The translations under genes were made by a program, and so were the position numbers. Of a DNA stretch of 64,000 nucleotides, positions 60,101 to 64,000 are shown in pieces. The notes under the pieces are model-generated. The model was not told the origin of the DNA and did not search any database. It saw only the letters and a program-made list of their open reading frames with translations. The first letter of the stretch is position 1. Every line of letters starts with the position of its first letter. This DNA is from Acridotheres tristis (Eukaryota > Chordata > Aves > Passeriformes > Sturnidae). The stretch is from positions 32,591,435 through 32,655,434 of the forward strand of contig CM072919.1 in assembly GCA_037013685.1 (NCBI GenBank), in the 5' to 3' direction.

Positions 60101-63100
60101 GGGTAGTGGTCAACAAATCTGAGTTCCAATCAGTGGGACATCAGTGACCAGTAGTGTCAATCTGTACTGAGACCAGTGTTATCTTGATTAATGACATAGA
60201 CAAAGGAGTCGAGTGCACCCTCATCAAGTTTGGAGGTGATACCAAGCTTAGTGGTGCAGCTGACATTCCTGAAGGATAGGATGCCATCCAGAGAAATCTG
60301 GACAAGCTCAAGAAGGGGCCTATAGGAATCTCATGAAGATCAACAAGGCCAAGTTCAAGGTGCTGCACTTGGGTGAGGCCAAGCCCCAGTATTGGCACAG
60401 GCTGGGGATGAACAGATGGAGAGCAGCCCTGTGAGAAGACGTAGGGGTGCTGGTGGGTGAGAGGCTGGACGTGACCCAGCCATGGGCACTCCCAGCCCAG
60501 AAAGCCAAACGTGTCCTGGGCTGCATCCAAAGCAGTGTGGGCAGCAGGGGAGGGAGGGGATTCTGCCCCTCTGCTCTGCTCTGGTGAGACCCCAGCTGGA
60601 ACCCTGCATCCAGCTCTGGGGTCCCAGCACAGGAAGGACATGGAACTGCTGGAGTGAGTCCAGAGGAGGGACACCAAGATGATCAGAGGGAGAGAGCACC
60701 TCTCTTAAAAGAGAAAGGCTGAGAGAATTGGGTTTGCTCAGCCTGGAGCAGAGCAGTCACTGGGGTGTTTTAATTGTGGCTTTCCAATACCTGAAGGGAG
60801 GCTCCAAGAAAAAAGGACTAAGTATAAGAGCATGCAGTGGGTAGAACAAGGATGAGTGGCCTTAAACTGAAAGAGTAGGTTTAGCTAAGAAATAGGGAAG
60901 AAATTCTTTACTGTGAGAGCGGTGACACACTGGAACAGGTTGTCCAGAGAAGCTGACGATGCCCATTCCTGGGACTGTTCAAGGCCAGACTGGATGGAGC
61001 TCTAAGCAAGCTGGTCTAGTGGAAGGTGTCCTTGCTCATGGCAAGAGCTTAAAACTAGGTGATCTTTGAGGTCCCTTCCAACCCAGGCCATTCTATGATT
61101 TCATTATTTATTAAAAGAAAACACAGTGAAAGGTAATACATCTGCTAACTATCATTACATGGTAATTAACAACTTTTTAAAAACAATCTAGCATAGATTT
61201 TTTTCAAATTGCATCTGCAGCAAGACAGGTAATTATTAAATAAAGAGTTCTGAAATCTCAGGGCTTCAAAAAATAATGCACCTCGTGCATATTCTCTCTT
61301 GTACTTGGTGCAAGAAGTCAAATTAACCCAATTGATTAGCTCAACAGGAAGGCTAAAGACTGAAGCCAGTGTTTTGAAGAGGGACTCCCTATATTCATAA
61401 TCAAAAAGGCTACCTTCAAGAGTAGAAAGAGTCAGTATGGAAATTGATCTATTAACTAGGAATATGGCATGCTTCACTGCATCGCAAACAACACAACACC
61501 ACCACCACCCACAAAATACACCTAAGTACCAGCCTTGGAAGCTCAGGTGACTAAGTCTTAAACAAGACTACAAAGCATATAGGAGGAATGGCAGGATCTG
61601 ATAGATTATGGTAAATTCAAACACAAGACACTGCTTTAGTCTCATATAGTTATTTCCGTGCAAAAACATCCATAAATTACCAGCTTGAAACTTCAATTAT
61701 CTGTAAAAGAAATAAGTCTAACTTCGGACAAATACAGGGCCATGTGTTAACTCACCTACAGCATAGGAGATGAAGTTCACAACCACAAGACAAGCATAGC
61801 TCTGAATCAGTGTAAAAAATTAAAACAACTTACCAGAACAAGTGAGAATTTAATTTTATTCTCTCGATAGGAACTTGCCTTTTTCCCATCTATAGAGGTT
61901 TTCTGAACTCATAACACTGAAGGACCAAGATAAAGCATGCAAGCCTTGGACTCATTCCATGGTAAGGGAATACCCTTCATGCTGGGGACATCAAAACTTA
62001 ATGGCTTACTTCCTCTAAAAGGAATGGTCATACAGCAGAGCAACAGCCTGCAGAACTACTCACTGTTGCATACAAATGTTTCTTCCTGGCACAATACTCA
62101 TTTGAAGTACTGAGCAATAAAGAGCTGCAGCAAGAGACAAGGACAGAAATTAAAACACTGGTATATTTAGAGACGCTAGAGAAGCTCCTTGCCTCACAGC
62201 AAGATCAATGACTGCATCTAAGTCTTCCATAATCACAGGCATTTATTAACGGCTCATCAATGTATATTGAGGAGGAAGCAGGCTGGCTGCTGCTGTGAGT
62301 GAAGGAAACAAGATGAAGCGGCTGGGATGAACCAACACTGGCAAGCTCTGAGTTATTAGTGATCTCTCAACAGAAGCTTCTAGACAAATGACTGACTTGA
62401 GGAGCTTTCTTCAAAAAACATCAGCAGGCTCTGTGTCACATTTTGACACCAACCTCATTCAAAATTTTGGAGCTAGCTAAGGGTTTTATGCAGGTAAACA
62501 CACTTACAGACCTCAAAGAAACACAGAAATTCTCTCTTGTTTTCTGCAATTCAGCATATTTATAAACTGACTTAATTCTGTCACAACTAAGTACTGCATT
62601 CAGCCAAGCTTCCTTGGGCCCCATATTTTCCAGCTGCCACAGACAAAGACACTCACTCAATTTTACTAGCCCACTTGAGACAACAGAACACAACAACAGC
62701 TGCTTCCTCATCAGTTTGCTGTATTTAATAATGCACGATCCTGTAACTGTACTCAGGAAAATAATCTGGAAGAAGGAAGTGCCATGTCAGTGTCAGAATC
62801 CAGCAGCATCCATCAGAAGAACAGTAACAGCCAACTTCTCAATCGCAAATAGCTGTTTCTGTGCACTTCTGCATGGAAGCCACAAGAGCACTCTTTAACA
62901 GAACTTACTATAAATAATTTGTAACTGTTCTTACTGTTCTCTAATAAGGTAATTGGAATCCAGATAAGATGACAAGTGGAAGACATGATCATATTGGAAG
63001 AAACTTGTGAGAGAAAACTTGAACAGACCAAATACATATGAACTCCACTGAAAGATTTTACTAAATTCTGAAATTACAGCTACCATTAGAAAGGCAGACC

Positions 63101-64000
63101 AAGAACATGCATCTGTTTTTTGACGACTCAGTGCTACAGCTGACCACATCTCTGCAGACAGGCTTCCTGAAGAATCATATGTATTCAGTCCTTCCCAAAA
63201 CCAACTGTGTCTCTGTATATCAGCATGCCAGCTTGTGTAACTTGGTTTAAAATTTACAAACAAATTACTCACTCTTTTGTGCTGCCTGGCCAATCTTGCT
63301 TTGGTCTCCTCCAGTTCTTTGTGAATCTTCAGGACATGCTTATTCATCTTACGAATTGTGGAATGTAAAATCTCCCAGATATAAAACCTAGGAAAGACAA
63401 AACACAGAACACCACATTACACACCACTCGAAAACAGGAAAGTAAATCTAGTTTCTTAACAGAAAAATCTAAGTGGAAGACCTAAAAAAACCAAAATATC
63501 ATTTAAGTAGACATCTACCAGAGTGAACAAACAGCATACAGGCAAGCATACATGTAATGCAAGAAATCTTAACAGTCGGTTCTTGCCTATTTATTGCAAT
63601 TTTATTTCATGTACATACTGCAAGACTACTAACACCAAACTTGACACCTCAGATACAACACACAGAAACAGACCGTCTAGGAACAGTTCCACATCAGCAG
63701 GCTTAGACACTACTAGCAAAATTACATGCTGACAGCAATCTTGCACTGTCACACCAACATTCAAGCCCCAACTCAGAAAGGAAAATGTTTCAGTACATAT
63801 TTTGGAGAAAGAATAAAAGTCTAATTGTACCTTATTCCACTACTGAGTTTTCAAATATTGAACTATGTACTGGCAATTTAAAATAGCAAATCAAAGATAA
63901 ACAGCAACCCAAACCAAGTTCTTGTTACCTAGTAAAATCGTGTGCCAGCTCTGAAGAAAAGATCCAGTTTGCTACTGCAGCACAGTCAACAATTTGTGTC
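54119..64000 (-). CDS. NCBP1: NCBP1 (CBP80), nuclear cap-binding complex large subunit: 3' part of gene, continues past the window
   Basis: Five - strand coding exons (63929-64000 partial, 63273-63387, 57975-58118, 57461-57574, 56465-56578) plus a 3'UTR join in one frame to give the last 185 residues and TGA. Known role: CBP80 pairs with CBP20 (NCBP2) to hold the 7-methyl-G cap of nuclear RNA for splicing, 3' processing, export and the pioneer round of translation. Seen: [18 protein letters not shown], a helix running [20 protein letters not shown], an Asp-rich linker, the helix [19 protein letters not shown], then [17 protein letters not shown] and a C-terminus ending FQQFCALQA. The two helices around the acidic linker correspond to the protruding coiled coil inside the third MIF4G-like domain. 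All visible splice sites are GT-AG. The start and cap-binding parts lie outside the window. The neighbour XPA is convergent, as in mammals. Confidence 0.96.
56109..56114 (-). terminator. NCBP1: Proximal NCBP1 polyadenylation signal candidate (AATAAA on - strand)
   Basis: TTTATT within a T-run gives AATAAA on the - strand, about 350 nt after the NCBP1 stop codon. Possible alternative 3' end. Confidence 0.35.
56465..56578 (-). CDS. NCBP1: NCBP1 terminal coding exon
   Basis: 114 nt; acceptor TATCTGCCAG. It encodes [20 protein letters not shown] then [17 protein letters not shown] and TGA (56465-56467). The exon continues into the 3'UTR. Confidence 0.96.
   Translation of the reverse strand, partial: HHQIIQQYMVTLENLLFTAELDHHILAVFQQFCALQA
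57461..57574 (-). CDS. NCBP1: NCBP1 coding exon (penultimate)
   Basis: 114 nt, phase 0; acceptor CTGCTGCAG, donor CTGCAG|GTAAGT (perfect consensus). It encodes 38 residues, [20 protein letters not shown] then [18 protein letters not shown], typical of the CBP80 C-terminal helical domain. Confidence 0.96.
57975..58118 (-). CDS. NCBP1: NCBP1 coding exon (acidic linker and second helix)
   Basis: 144 nt, phase 0; acceptor CATTTACAG, donor TTCCAG|GTAATG. It opens with RDS and eight consecutive Asp (58086-58109, GAT/GAC codons), then [20 protein letters not shown] and [17 protein letters not shown]. The intron upstream of it is about 5.15 kb and holds a CR1 insertion. Confidence 0.96.
58340..61102 (+). 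mobile_element. CR1 LINE copy B in an NCBP1 intron (antisense to NCBP1)
   Basis: About 2.75 kb. The endonuclease region reads [16 protein letters not shown] and [20 protein letters not shown] at 58460-58590. Broken EN/RT frames follow ([14 protein letters not shown], then [20 protein letters not shown] near 59880-59950), then a 3'UTR ending GAGGTCCCTTCCAACCCAG and CCATTCTATGATT. Multiple disabling changes. It accounts for about half of the 5.15-kb intron between NCBP1 exons 63273-63387 and 57975-58118. Confidence 0.9.
61117..63272. other. NCBP1 intron sequence, nothing further recognised
   Basis: AT-rich intronic DNA between CR1 copy B and the next NCBP1 exon. ORFs here are short. The - strand ORF 62931-63347 merely contains the NCBP1 exon read into the intron. 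Confidence 0.7.
63273..63387 (-). CDS. NCBP1: NCBP1 coding exon (first helix of the coiled coil)
   Basis: 115 nt; acceptor CTTTCCTAG, donor AAAAGA|GTGAGT. It completes the split Arg, then encodes [20 protein letters not shown] and [18 protein letters not shown]: a long amphipathic helix rich in Lys/Glu. Confidence 0.95.
63929..64000 (-). CDS. NCBP1: NCBP1 coding exon (5' end outside window)
   Basis: Partial exon of 72 nt in view. It encodes [20 protein letters not shown], then DFT, and the first two bases of the next Arg codon; donor AG|GTAACA. The last three exon bases on this strand (TAG) include the first two bases of the split Arg codon, not a stop. Confidence 0.94.

Noticed and set aside
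1..64000. tRNA, rRNA, CRISPR, prokaryotic operon or endogenous retrovirus structures
   Set aside because: No cloverleaf A/B-box pairs, spaced direct repeats, paired LTRs or retroviral gag/pol motifs were noticed by eye. A tRNAscan/RepeatMasker run could still reveal short decayed pieces.

Overview
This is vertebrate nuclear DNA, most likely from a bird. It has interrupted genes with GT-AG introns and a CpG-island promoter. The dominant repeat family is CR1 LINE, with several copies ending in the avian-style 3' tail that resembles ATTCTATGATT. The intact XPA gene is compact, about 6.9 kb. Species cannot be read from the sequence. No prokaryotic operon, CRISPR array, tRNA or rRNA gene was seen.

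Layout. (1) Positions 1-41.9 kb are gene-poor. I find no convincing coding exon there. The region holds dispersed CR1 remnants, simple repeats, and a few stretches that look like conserved non-coding (cis-regulatory) DNA, best at about 33.06-34.16 kb and next at about 2.66-2.96 kb. (2) A CpG island at about 42.1-43.7 kb contains the TATA-less promoter and first two exons of XPA (+ strand). Six exons assemble into one 275-residue reading frame, with the four zinc-finger cysteines and the exon phases expected of XPA. (3) From 49.9 to 54.1 kb, the space between two convergent genes is mostly one degenerate, nearly full-length CR1. (4) From about 54.1 to 64.0 kb (- strand) lies the 3' end of NCBP1 (CBP80): its 3'UTR and the last five coding exons, giving 185 C-terminal residues, with the gene continuing beyond the window. 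One NCBP1 intron contains a second long CR1 in antisense orientation.

Genes together. XPA is the scaffold of nucleotide-excision repair. NCBP1 is the large subunit of the nuclear mRNA cap-binding complex. They are functionally unrelated but are tail-to-tail neighbours in other amniotes, including human 9q22, so this is conserved synteny. On that map the next gene beyond the left edge should be FOXE1 (inference), which makes the left 42 kb a candidate FOXE1/XPA regulatory desert.

I found no wholly new biological system. The observations most worth checking are: a motif-dense putative enhancer with a T-box-like palindrome and repeated AAGTGG (NKX-like) motifs; two CR1 copies 39.6 kb apart sharing a ~450-bp core that differs at only nine places while their flanks are much more diverged; and a strong inverted repeat plus G-runs in the 374-bp first intron of XPA.
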